Assembly (NCBI GenBank): GCA_902776985.1
Contig: CACYSD010000022.1
Coordinates: forward strand, 1 to 64,000
DNA: 64,000 nt
Reading direction: 5' to 3'
Source of the DNA: UBA3839 sp902776985
GTDB lineage: Bacteria > Bacteroidota > Bacteroidia > Bacteroidales > Bacteroidaceae
Part shown: one piece after another, positions 16,806-25,538 of the stretch
Numbering within the stretch: position 1 is the stretch's first letter
Layout of the letters: each line of letters starts with the position of its first letter
Notes under the pieces: model-generated
Told to the model about the DNA's origin: nothing
Database searches by the model: none
The model's input: the letters and a program-made list of their open reading frames with translations, nothing else
Position numbers and translations under genes: made by a program

Positions 16806-17860
16806 AATGCATGATTTAGCACTTGTGCAACTTCAGCAGTGGTTTGCCTAATATTAAATATGTGTTGGGCAAGTTCCCTGCCACGCTGCCCCATGGCGGC
16901 GGCTTCGGCTGGATGTTCACAGACATAGCGGACAGCTCGCTGCCAACCTTCCACATCACCATAGTCCACCGCAATGCCACAGCCTTCACGCTGGATGTCG
17001 ATGGGAATTGTGGTGTTGTTGGTACAGATGACTGGAATGCCGAGAGCAAGAGCCTCAACGAGAGTGGTAAGTCCAACGGTGTAGTTTGTAGGTCGGCAAC
17101 AGATGGCTATACATTCCGCCTTGGCAACTATGCCTGCGAGTTCACCAATCATCAGCTTGCGGATGAAATGGGTGTGTATATTCTCCGGTAAATCCATCTT
17201 GCCGAATATCCCGGTATAGTCTATATCTCCGTTCTTGGGATTGATGTATATGTCAAGCGGAGCACCTTCACTGCGGAACGCCTCAACAAGGGTGTTCATA
17301 TCGCGCTGTTCCTTGCCTGTGGAGATGAATCCACTACGCTTATCGGCAGGATGGGCTGCAAGAATACTGTTGTAGAAGTCCAAGTCTGCACCCCAGTGCA
17401 CCACATGCAGGCGTTCTGCACGTGCCTTTTTGCTCTGCAAGGATGTTTCCAACAGATTCTGGCTGAAGAAAATCATGTGGTCGATGCCACGATAGAAGAA
17501 TCGAGCCAGGAGTTCACGCAGGCGGTTCTTAGCCTTGGTTACGGGCTGATGGTGCCAGATGACAATAGGACGACGGTAGAGATGCAGCGCACGAAGCAGA
17601 ATGAGCAGTTCAATTCCTCGGAACGAGGTGGCATAGACCGCCTGAAACTTCTGTTTGCAACGAAGAATACGCCAGAGGGTTTTCCACATAAGCCGCAAAC
17701 GGTGGCTCGGCAATTCTGGCGGGTATGTATGGAGGATGACTTCTATGCCTTGCTCAGGAAGATGGGTCGCGCCATAGAGCAGATGGGCAGGGAATGTTCC
17801 TTCCTGCCATTCACGGTAGATGCGCTTAGTGTCCTGAGTGTGATAGAAATAAACCGTCAT
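16802..17860 (-). CDS. Glycosyltransferase, GT4-like
   Basis: A 352-residue GT-B glycosyltransferase. The C-terminal donor-binding half has a typical EALALGIPVICTN motif near residue 270 and a GCGIAVDYGD segment. No signal peptide or clear membrane helix is seen; it probably works at the inner face of the membrane on a lipid-linked glycan. It overlaps the flippase and kinase genes by 4 bases each. The sugar transferred cannot be predicted. Confidence 0.87.
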   Translation of the reverse strand: MTVYFYHTQDTKRIYREWQEGTFPAHLLYGATHLPEQGIEVILHTYPPELPSHRLRLMWKTLWRILRCKQKFQAVYATSFRGIELLILLRALHLYRRPIVIWHHQPVTKAKNRLRELLARFFYRGIDHMIFFSQNLLETSLQSKKARAERLHVVHWGADLDFYNSILAAHPADKRSGFISTGKEQRDMNTLVEAFRSEGAPLDIYINPKNGDIDYTGIFGKMDLPENIHTHFIRKLMIGELAGIVAKAECIAICCRPTNYTVGLTTLVEALALGIPVICTNNTTIPIDIQREGCGIAVDYGDVEGWQRAVRYVCEHPAEAAAMGQRGRELAQHIFNIRQTTAEVAQVLNHAL

Positions 17861-19347
17861 TTCCTGAAAATATATTGGAAGCTTTCACGCAGTATCTTTG
17901 CGCGAAGCAACAGAAGCAGCGAAAGGTAAACCGCAGCCGCGATAACTACTCGCAGGAGCAGCAACAGATATATATTTGTGAAGGACTGTGTGGCGAGTGC
18001 CGCACACACCATAGATATGGCTGCAAGCAGTGCGAAAGGCATGGTGTCGAGAAGGGCAGACAACAGACTTAAATGAATCTCCCTCCGCAGGAATGAATGC
18101 CAGATGAAGAACCACAGCATCTGAACTCCCACATAGCACAGCACCATGAGGTGCATCTTGCCCAACTGAAGTGCATAGCTGCCTACTGTGACATCAAGCG
18201 TCCATTTGAATTGTCCCACGCAAATGAGTAAAGCCAGTGTGAGCATACCCTGCGCGAGAATATTCCACATATATATATTACTACATCCACGACTGATGAG
18301 AAGATTGCTGAAGAGAGCGGCAATTGGCAGGAATGCACCGCCCACACAGAGCAGCTGCATGAGTTCGGCACTGGGCAACCACTTTTGTCCTACCGTCGCC
18401 ACAATGAGCTGTGGAGCAACAAGGGCAAGCAAGAACATGGTCGGGAAGGCTATAAAAGCCGTGAAACGCAACATCTTACGAAACACCCTGAGCTGACGCT
18501 CCTCGTCGTTGCCTACCTGCACAAACATAGGCTGGGCTACACTCTGCACCATACCTGTGATGATACCACTTCCCATCTTATTCCATTTGTCAGCCTGACT
18601 ATATGTTCCAACATCGGTAGTGGTGTAAAATTTGCCAAAGACAAGGATGAAGATATTGTTGTTTATAACATTGAAGATGTTGGTTATCACCAGTTTAATG
18701 GAGAATCCCAGCATCTGACGAACGGGGCGCATGGTGAAACGCCAGGTTGGTCTCCAATGGGCTGCTTTCCACGAAAGCACCGCGACAACCAGCACATAGA
18801 CCATACTCTGTGTGACAACACTCCAATAAGCCATCTTGCACAGCGCCATCGCAACACCCACACATCCCGACACCACTAAAGCCGTAATGGAGATGATGCT
18901 CTGAGTCTTCACCTGCATCTGCTTGAACAGTTTGGCACGAGGTGCGATGGAGAAAGAAGCAATGAAAAAACCAAGGAATGCATAGCGAGAAAGCCACAAG
19001 AGTTTCGGTTCATCGTAGTAATCAGCTATGAGCGGTGCGCAGACCCACAGAATGACATAAATCGCCGCACTGACGAGGATATTGAACCAGAATACGGAGT
19101 TCAGTGCCGCATGAGTCAGCCGTTTGCGATTGGTGAGCGCACTGATGAACCCTCCTTCCTGTAGAGCCGCTGCAAGTGCACTGAAAATAGCCAATTCGCT
19201 CGCCAGTCCATAGTCAGCCCGCGAGAGAATCCAGGCGAGGACTATGCCAAAGAGAAGATTGAGCAGTTGCATGGTGCCGTTGTTGAGCATTCCCCACAAC
19301 AGCCCACGTGCTGTTTGCTGTTTCAGTGTTGACGATTCGCTATTCAT
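17857..19347 (-). CDS. Polysaccharide flippase (Wzx/MATE-type lipopolysaccharide exporter)
   Basis: A 496-residue integral membrane protein with about 12-14 helices. It opens with LKQQTARGLLWGMLNNG, a start typical of the Bacteroidetes polysaccharide transporters. It would flip a lipid-linked oligosaccharide made by the neighbouring glycosyltransferases. It overlaps the upstream glycosyltransferase by 8 bases and the downstream one by 4, so the cluster is translationally coupled. Confidence 0.9.
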   Translation of the reverse strand: MNSESSTLKQQTARGLLWGMLNNGTMQLLNLLFGIVLAWILSRADYGLASELAIFSALAAALQEGGFISALTNRKRLTHAALNSVFWFNILVSAAIYVILWVCAPLIADYYDEPKLLWLSRYAFLGFFIASFSIAPRAKLFKQMQVKTQSIISITALVVSGCVGVAMALCKMAYWSVVTQSMVYVLVVAVLSWKAAHWRPTWRFTMRPVRQMLGFSIKLVITNIFNVINNNIFILVFGKFYTTTDVGTYSQADKWNKMGSGIITGMVQSVAQPMFVQVGNDEERQLRVFRKMLRFTAFIAFPTMFLLALVAPQLIVATVGQKWLPSAELMQLLCVGGAFLPIAALFSNLLISRGCSNIYMWNILAQGMLTLALLICVGQFKWTLDVTVGSYALQLGKMHLMVLCYVGVQMLWFFIWHSFLRREIHLSLLSALLDTMPFALLAAISMVCAALATQSFTNIYLLLLLRVVIAAAVYLSLLLLLRAKILRESFQYIFRK

Positions 19348-20365
19348 ACCTCTTCTTTCCTAACAGTTTGCGGATACGGTTCTTTATCGCCTTGCCTATC
19401 AGTTGGAAGTTGCCGTAGCGGAGATTGCGGAAGAGTTCCTCAAAACTTCGTCCGATCTTCAACCACGGATGCCCCCAGCCCTGAGTGCGATAGACACTCT
19501 CCTTGAAATCCATATTCTCAACCACATAGCGTGGATGACGGAGAGGGAAAGTCAGTTCATAGCGTTTCATTGTAAAGATTCGCCTGAGGGCACGGGGAAT
19601 TGTATTGAGATTGGCGGTGAAATGGGTGCTGTCCGCAGTCACGCCAAGATTGTTTATGAGGTTTCGCGTAGGCATGATAGCAAGCTGATGGTTGAGCACA
19701 AGCGACATGCCGAAAATAGTTTCGTAGTACTCTACCCCACTTTGTGCATGATGGTTGCACATGGTAAGGAAATACTTGCGATAGCGGCGCACCTTCCACA
19801 GCTTTCCTATCTGATCCATCGTCTTCTCGTCCTTCAAGAAACGATAGTCTGCCTCCCAGTTCTGGAACACACGTCGCCAACTTGCCCAGCCCCAGATGGA
19901 GAAAATCGTAGTGAAGAAATAATCACTGTCAACCCCTGATGTCACTTCATCGGAATTGAATCCGGCAATCATGCCTATACGCTCATCGTCGGCATAGCGG
20001 TCGAGCATCTCTTTGCAGAATGGGAAGAAAGACTGTGAGGGGACGTCATCATCCTCAAGCACAATGCAGCGGTCAACCTCAGAAAACGCCCATTTCTGCG
20101 ACAGATACTCAGAAGGGTCGCAACCATAGTTTTTCTCCTGATAAAGTCGGTGGACCTCACAATCCCAGTCAATCTGATCATCTGCCACGACAGCTCTGCA
20201 CCCCATGATTCCATCCATATCGCGCTCACCGCGCGGACCGTCCTGATAAAGAAACAGCTTAGAAGGTCTCGCTTTCTTAACTTCGGCAAAAACCTTCGAC
20301 AGGAAATCCGGTCTATTAAAGAACAGAATCAGAACTGGAACGTCGTTTAGAGCAGGAGAAGACAT
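19340..20365 (-). CDS. Glycosyltransferase, GT2/GNT-I-like
   Basis: A 341-residue protein with a GT-A fold start (VPVLILFFNRPDFLSKVF) and the acidic metal motif CIVLEDDDVPS near residue 100. FSIWGWASWRRVFQNWE lies near residue 170. Bacteroidetes proteins of this type sit in envelope glycan clusters. First gene of the four-gene cluster, preceded by an AT-rich spacer at 20370-20400. Confidence 0.85.
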   Translation of the reverse strand: MSSPALNDVPVLILFFNRPDFLSKVFAEVKKARPSKLFLYQDGPRGERDMDGIMGCRAVVADDQIDWDCEVHRLYQEKNYGCDPSEYLSQKWAFSEVDRCIVLEDDDVPSQSFFPFCKEMLDRYADDERIGMIAGFNSDEVTSGVDSDYFFTTIFSIWGWASWRRVFQNWEADYRFLKDEKTMDQIGKLWKVRRYRKYFLTMCNHHAQSGVEYYETIFGMSLVLNHQLAIMPTRNLINNLGVTADSTHFTANLNTIPRALRRIFTMKRYELTFPLRHPRYVVENMDFKESVYRTQGWGHPWLKIGRSFEELFRNLRYGNFQLIGKAIKNRIRKLLGKKRYE

Positions 20366-20427
20366 TGGTATTTATAAATTAATAATAAAAAATTTTAAAC
20401 CCTCCGGACAGATACTCTTCACTATCA

Positions 20428-21072
20428 TCACATCTGTCCGCTTTCGATAAGCATTATGCAGCGTTCGGTGAGGCGGTCATCCACTTCCGGGTCATATTGC
20501 TTTTTCAGGCTTGCACCGAAAAGTGAAGCAAAGGTGTTGTAGAACCCAGCCTTGAATCCACCCATGTACTGCTTGATAAGCTGATATGAAGTACGTCCGA
20601 GTTGTCGGTCGATAAGTTTAATCAAGAGTTTGCCCTGCGAGAACGTCAGTTTCTTCAGCCTTGGAGTATAGTCTTTCTTCAGTTTCTTCTCCATCTCCTT
20701 GGTGTATGCATCACGCGATTCCTTGTCGGGAAGGGAATCAAGATGAGCCATCTGCCGCTCTACTTCATGCTGAATCTCCACTGCTATTGGATAGACAATT
20801 TTTATATTCCTGGCAATCTTGTAGTATTTCTTGGCCTGACGCACAGATTCAAACTTCAGTTCTTTGAACACGAGGACTTCAGCAATTTCGTACACCCACT
20901 CTTCCTCGCCTTCCCATATTGCCTTACCCTTGCAATAGATGCCATGGCGGAATATCGGAGGTCCGGACGGATCTTCGTCAGGCAGAATGACGTCCTGTGC
21001 CTTTGCTGCCGAAAAGCCACAAAAGCATAGAATCAAAGCTGTCAAAAGCCTATATGGAAGAACTCGTCCCAT
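20428..21072 (-). CDS. DUF4294 family exported protein
   Basis: A 214-residue protein with an N-terminal signal peptide ending near AAKAQDV and a conserved Lys/Tyr-rich helical body (VRQAKKYYKIARNIKIVYPIA). This matches the DUF4294 family found in Bacteroidetes, whose function is unknown. It follows the M28 peptidase gene by only 5 bases, so the two are probably co-transcribed. Confidence 0.82.
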   Translation of the reverse strand: MGRVLPYRLLTALILCFCGFSAAKAQDVILPDEDPSGPPIFRHGIYCKGKAIWEGEEEWVYEIAEVLVFKELKFESVRQAKKYYKIARNIKIVYPIAVEIQHEVERQMAHLDSLPDKESRDAYTKEMEKKLKKDYTPRLKKLTFSQGKLLIKLIDRQLGRTSYQLIKQYMGGFKAGFYNTFASLFGASLKKQYDPEVDDRLTERCIMLIESGQM

Positions 21073-21077
21073 AGTTT

Positions 21078-22103
21078 TTATTTGATGTCTTCGGTGTATA
21101 TAACTTCAGCAACAGTTTGTCCTACCGCCTTCAAGGTGCTTTTGTCTATATGCTGCGGATCATCTGCATGAGTATGCCATGTCGTGCAGAAGGAACGTCC
21201 GTCCTTGTCGCTTCCGATAATGTCAATACATTGGATTCCTGTTGCCATCACCTGAAGATGGTCATCGGTGATGCCTCCTCCTTGTTCGTTGACAAAGTAG
21301 TTGCCATAGTTCAGCTGACGAGCAGTAGCCCATACACGGTCAAGGACTTGCGGAGCATACTGCAGGCTGAAATACTCTTTTCTGAACACACAGTTAGCAC
21401 CGCCCACCATGTCGAGAAGTATGGCGAATCGTGCTCTGTAGCCGGGCTTATGAACATTCTTCGCCCAATAGGCCGAACCCAGACACCATGTATCTGAATG
21501 ATCCTCATCGGGCGACTGCTCAGCCCACTGAGGAGTTCCCTGATCTTCGGCATCGAAGCATATCAGGTCAACTCCATAATTAACAGGAGTCTGTTGCATA
21601 AGCCGGGCCAGTTCAAGCATTACTGCCACACCGCTTGCTCCGTCATTAGCTCCGAGAAGAGGAGTATGGTGGAGAGATTCGTCAGGATCATTGTCTGCCC
21701 AATGTCTGGAATCCCAATGGCTGCAAATCATGATACGTATTGCAGCTGAAGGATTGTAAGAAGCGATGATATTGGTAGAATTGACGCTGGTGCCATCGTA
21801 AAGGCGCAGCTGTGCGTTCTGCAAAGTGACTTCGGCACCATATTGTTCAAACTTCTGCTGCAACCACAGCTGGCACTGATTGTGTGCCTCACTATTCATG
21901 GTTCGAGGGCCGAATGCACACTGAGACTCAATGAACTGATATGCTGAATCCACATTAAACTCCGGGCTTTTCTGCTCATAGACCTGAGTTGCTGATTCTG
22001 ACTGATGTCCTGAACTTCCGCTTCCTTTGCAGGAGGTCAGGGAAACTGTAGTAACAGCTGTGAAGAAAACAAGTATTGAATATACTAAAGATTTACTTTT
22101 CAT
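21078..22103 (-). CDS. M28 family zinc peptidase or glutaminyl-cyclase-like lipoprotein
   Basis: About 341 residues from the ATG at 22103 (MKSKSLVYSILVFFTA), chosen because the lipoprotein signal with lipobox SLTSC starts there; the frame from 22151 lacks it. Metal-site motifs are SHWDSRHWAD near residue 135, GANDGASG near 160 and FDAEDQG near 195. M28 relatives are aminopeptidases or glutaminyl cyclases. The glutaminyl-cyclase form is common in Bacteroidetes, where Gln follows many signal peptides. Exact activity undetermined. Confidence 0.85.
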   Translation of the reverse strand: MKSKSLVYSILVFFTAVTTVSLTSCKGSGSSGHQSESATQVYEQKSPEFNVDSAYQFIESQCAFGPRTMNSEAHNQCQLWLQQKFEQYGAEVTLQNAQLRLYDGTSVNSTNIIASYNPSAAIRIMICSHWDSRHWADNDPDESLHHTPLLGANDGASGVAVMLELARLMQQTPVNYGVDLICFDAEDQGTPQWAEQSPDEDHSDTWCLGSAYWAKNVHKPGYRARFAILLDMVGGANCVFRKEYFSLQYAPQVLDRVWATARQLNYGNYFVNEQGGGITDDHLQVMATGIQCIDIIGSDKDGRSFCTTWHTHADDPQHIDKSTLKAVGQTVAEVIYTEDIK

Positions 22104-22299
22104 TCTTGGGCATTTTATATCGGCTGCAAAGTTAAACAAAAAATTTGTCACAGTACTTAAATAGAAATATAAAATATGTCAAAGTGTTTTAAGGATTTAA
22201 AAGGAATAATTTTTTGCAAATCTGTGGCTTATGGTAATGTCATTTGAAATTAAAGTCGTAATTTTGCAGTCGAAAACGAAAAAACATCTTAAAATCATT

Positions 22300-22812
22300 A
22301 TGAAAAGAGCATTTTTACAACTGTATATCATGGTGTTTGCATCAGTTGCCACTGTGGTTTTGGCAACTTCGTGCAATAGCAAGTCAGGAACAAACGCTGA
22401 AACAGCAGCCCAGGACGAGATTAGCATCGATGAAGATGACGACGAACTCTCTGCCGAAGACGAGACAATTGATGAATTGCGCGACGAAATCGCAATGGCA
22501 AACACACAATGTCCGATTCCAATGGACGGAGGCAATATCGTAAGAATGGAACTTGAGGACGATTACATGGTATATGAATGTGTAATCGACGACGCAAAGC
22601 ACAAGGAAGCAGCTTTCCTCGAAAGGAAGAATCAGATGCAGGAAGCTATGATGCAGGAAATGAAACGTCAATACAAATCCCTGCCAGATGAAGAGAATTT
22701 CCTGTCAAAACTCCACGAAGTGGGCTGCAACGTGAAATATGTCTTCAAGAATGATGAGACTGACGAGGTGATAATGGAAATCATCCTGCCAATAAATGAA
22801 ATCGCAGATTAA
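22300..22812 (+). CDS. Lipoprotein of unknown function
   Basis: About 170 residues from the ATG at 22300 (MKRAFLQLYIMVFASV), with lipobox VLATSC followed by NSKSG. A very acidic stretch follows (about residues 42-58). The body has an EDDYMVYECVIDD motif and ends in a mixed alpha/beta segment. A TAATTTTG -7 box lies at 22259-22266. I do not recognise the family. It precedes hisS by 42 bases and may share its transcript. Confidence 0.75.
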   Translation: MKRAFLQLYIMVFASVATVVLATSCNSKSGTNAETAAQDEISIDEDDDELSAEDETIDELRDEIAMANTQCPIPMDGGNIVRMELEDDYMVYECVIDDAKHKEAAFLERKNQMQEAMMQEMKRQYKSLPDEENFLSKLHEVGCNVKYVFKNDETDEVIMEIILPINEIAD

Positions 22813-22854
22813 CAATCGAATAATCTGTAAATTATTAAATTGTAAAATCACAAG

Positions 22855-24216
22855 ATGTCACAGAAACCATCAATACCCAAAGGTACGCGCGACTTCGGCC
22901 CAGGCGAAATGGCGCGACGCAACTATATCTTCAACACAATCCGTCAGGTCTATGCACTTTACGGATTTGAACAAATCGAAACTCCAGCGATGGAGAACCT
23001 CTCAACCCTTATGGGTAAATACGGAGAGGAAGGCGACAAGCTGCTGTTTAAGATTCTCAACTCAGGCGACTGCCTCAAAGGCATCACCGACGAGCAGTTG
23101 CTCGAGCGCAACATTCCTCGTTTTGCAGCATGCGTCTGTGAAAAAGGACTACGCTATGACCTCACAGTGCCGTTTGCCCGTTACGTAGTGCAGCACCGTG
23201 AAGAATTGACTCTGCCTTTCCGCCGCTACCAGATTCAGCCTGTTTGGAGAGCAGACCGTCCACAGAAAGGACGCTACCGCGAATTCTATCAATGCGATGC
23301 AGACGTGGTAGGCAGTGAGTCACTGCTCAACGAAGTGGAATTGATGCAGATTGTGGATGAGGTATTCACCCGTTTCGGAGTCAGAGTTGACATCAAGATC
23401 AACAACCGTAAGATTCTTACCGGAATTGCAGAAGTAATCGGTGAGGCTGACAAAATCGTCGACATCACTGTTGCCATCGACAAACTGGACAAGATTGGAC
23501 TGGACAATGTGAACGAGGAACTGCGTGAGGCAGGAATCAGTGAGGCAGCTATTGCTCAGCTCCAGCCAATCATCCTGCTTAGCGGAACCAACGAGGAGAA
23601 GCTCAATACTGTCTCGCAACTCCTTGCCACCAGCGAAATCGGCATGAAGGGAGTGGAGGAAATCCGTTTCATCCTTGGCCAGCTCGCCAGCACACCACTT
23701 CGCAACTCTATCACTTTCGATCTGACACTGGCAAGAGGACTCAACTACTACACAGGAGCAATCTTCGAAGTCAAGGCTCTTGACGTGGAAATAGGAAGCA
23801 TCACCGGAGGCGGTCGCTACGACAACCTTACCGGCATATTTGGTATGCCAGGTCTTAGCGGTGTAGGTATTTCTTTCGGCGCAGACAGAATCTACGACGT
23901 GCTGAACCAACTGAATCTCTATCCAGAGTCTGCCGTAACCACTACACAACTTCTCTTCGTGAACTTCGGAGAAGCAGAAGCAACATTCTGCCGTCAGGCA
24001 TTGCTGAAAGTCCGCAACGCAGGAATCCGTGCAGAGATTTATCCTGATTCTGCGAAGATGAAGAAACAGATGAGTTATGCCAATGCCAAGCAGATTCCTT
24101 ATGTTGCAATCGTTGGCGAGACAGAACTTGCAGAGCAGAAAATCAATCTTAAGAATATGCTTACAGGAGAGCAGCAACTCCTCACCGTTGACGAGTTGGT
24201 AAACTGCTTGAAGTAA
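22855..24216 (+). CDS. hisS: Histidyl-tRNA synthetase
   Basis: A 453-residue class II synthetase. It begins PSIPKGTRDFGP and has motif 2 (QPVWRADRPQKGRYREFYQCD), the HisA motif ARGLNYYTG and GGGRYDNL (motif 3 region). A C-terminal anticodon-binding domain of about 90 residues completes it. It charges tRNA-His with histidine. It is followed by the U32 gene after 27 bases. Confidence 0.97.
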   Translation: MSQKPSIPKGTRDFGPGEMARRNYIFNTIRQVYALYGFEQIETPAMENLSTLMGKYGEEGDKLLFKILNSGDCLKGITDEQLLERNIPRFAACVCEKGLRYDLTVPFARYVVQHREELTLPFRRYQIQPVWRADRPQKGRYREFYQCDADVVGSESLLNEVELMQIVDEVFTRFGVRVDIKINNRKILTGIAEVIGEADKIVDITVAIDKLDKIGLDNVNEELREAGISEAAIAQLQPIILLSGTNEEKLNTVSQLLATSEIGMKGVEEIRFILGQLASTPLRNSITFDLTLARGLNYYTGAIFEVKALDVEIGSITGGGRYDNLTGIFGMPGLSGVGISFGADRIYDVLNQLNLYPESAVTTTQLLFVNFGEAEATFCRQALLKVRNAGIRAEIYPDSAKMKKQMSYANAKQIPYVAIVGETELAEQKINLKNMLTGEQQLLTVDELVNCLK

Positions 24217-24243
24217 ATTCCCGAATCTAATCATCACACATCC

Positions 24244-25506
24244 ATGCAGCGCTCAGATTTTGAAATAATGGCCCCGGTGGGATCTCGCGAGAGTCTTGCG
24301 GCAGCTATAAACGCAGGTGCAAACAGCGTTTATTTCGGCATTGGCAAGCTCAACATGCGTTCGCACTCTGCCAACGCCTTCACCATAGACGATCTGAAGG
24401 AAATTGCACAGATATGTCATGAGCACGGACTGAAAAGCTACCTCACCGTCAACACCATCATTTACGGCGAAGACATCGACACCATGCATGAGATTGTTGA
24501 TGCAGCACATGAGGCACGAATCAGTGCGGTGATTGCCAGTGATGTGGCAGTGATGACCTATTGCCGACAAATCGGACAGGAGGTTCATCTCAGCACACAA
24601 CTCAACATCAGCAATGTGGAGGCTCTGCGATTCTATGCACAGTTTGCTGACGTAGTGGTTTTGGCACGTGAACTCAATATGTTCCAGGTAAAGGAGATTT
24701 ACGAGCAGATTGAGGCACAGCATATCTGCGGGCCAAGCGGACAACTGGTACGCATAGAGATGTTCTGTCATGGAGCACTTTGCATGGCCATCAGCGGTAA
24801 ATGCTACCTGTCGCTTCAGAACGCCGGACGCAGCGCCAACCGCGGTGAATGTGTGCAGATATGCCGACGCGGCTACGAAGTACATGACCTTGAGACAGGA
24901 ACAGAACTGGCTGTAGACAATAAATATATAATGTCGCCAAAAGACCTCAAGACCATTGACTTCATCGATATAATGATGAACGCTGGAGTTCGTGTGTTCA
25001 AAATTGAAGGACGTGCCCGCGGACCTGAATATGTACAGACTGTAGTCAGTGCATACAATCAGGCCATCCAGGCTGTTTGCGACGGCACATTCCATAGCAA
25101 TCCAGAACAGCTGAAGCTGTGGAACGAACAACTCGCCACGGTCTTCAACCGCGGATTCTGGGATGGCTACTATCAAGGACAGAAGTTAGGCGAATGGTGC
25201 GAAGTCTATGGTTCCAAAGCTACAGAGCAAAAGGTCTATTCTGGTAAATGCGTGAAATACTTCAGCAAAATCGGTGTTGCAGAATTTCTCATTGAGAACG
25301 AGCCATTGAATGTGGGTCAGAAAATTCTTGTAACAGGTGTAACAACGGGAGCGTTAATCCAAACTGTTGACGAAATCCGTTTTGACCTCAAGCCTGTTGA
25401 AAAGGCTGAACGCGGACAACACATCAGCATCAAGACAAATGAGCGCGTCCGTCCAGGTGACAAACTCTACATACTGCAAAAACGAAGTTTGGCTACCCCC
25501 TTATAA
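24244..25506 (+). CDS. U32 family peptidase (TrhP/YegQ-like)
   Basis: A 420-residue U32 protein. It has the N-terminal APVGSRESLAAAINAGAN motif and the family signature around GALCMAISGKCYLS and SANRGECVQICRRGY near residues 177-214, with several conserved Cys. It ends in a small beta-barrel. U32 members of the TrhP group take part in tRNA 5-hydroxyuridine formation; others are called collagenase-like. Location between hisS and leuS fits a tRNA role, but this is inference. Confidence 0.9.
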   Translation: MQRSDFEIMAPVGSRESLAAAINAGANSVYFGIGKLNMRSHSANAFTIDDLKEIAQICHEHGLKSYLTVNTIIYGEDIDTMHEIVDAAHEARISAVIASDVAVMTYCRQIGQEVHLSTQLNISNVEALRFYAQFADVVVLARELNMFQVKEIYEQIEAQHICGPSGQLVRIEMFCHGALCMAISGKCYLSLQNAGRSANRGECVQICRRGYEVHDLETGTELAVDNKYIMSPKDLKTIDFIDIMMNAGVRVFKIEGRARGPEYVQTVVSAYNQAIQAVCDGTFHSNPEQLKLWNEQLATVFNRGFWDGYYQGQKLGEWCEVYGSKATEQKVYSGKCVKYFSKIGVAEFLIENEPLNVGQKILVTGVTTGALIQTVDEIRFDLKPVEKAERGQHISIKTNERVRPGDKLYILQKRSLATPL

Positions 25507-25538
25507 TTATTAATTTGTAATTTATAATTTTTAGATAT

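Noticed and set aside
24253..25176. 307-residue minus-strand frame opposite the U32 gene
   Set aside because: It lies wholly antisense to a conserved protein and has no family features.
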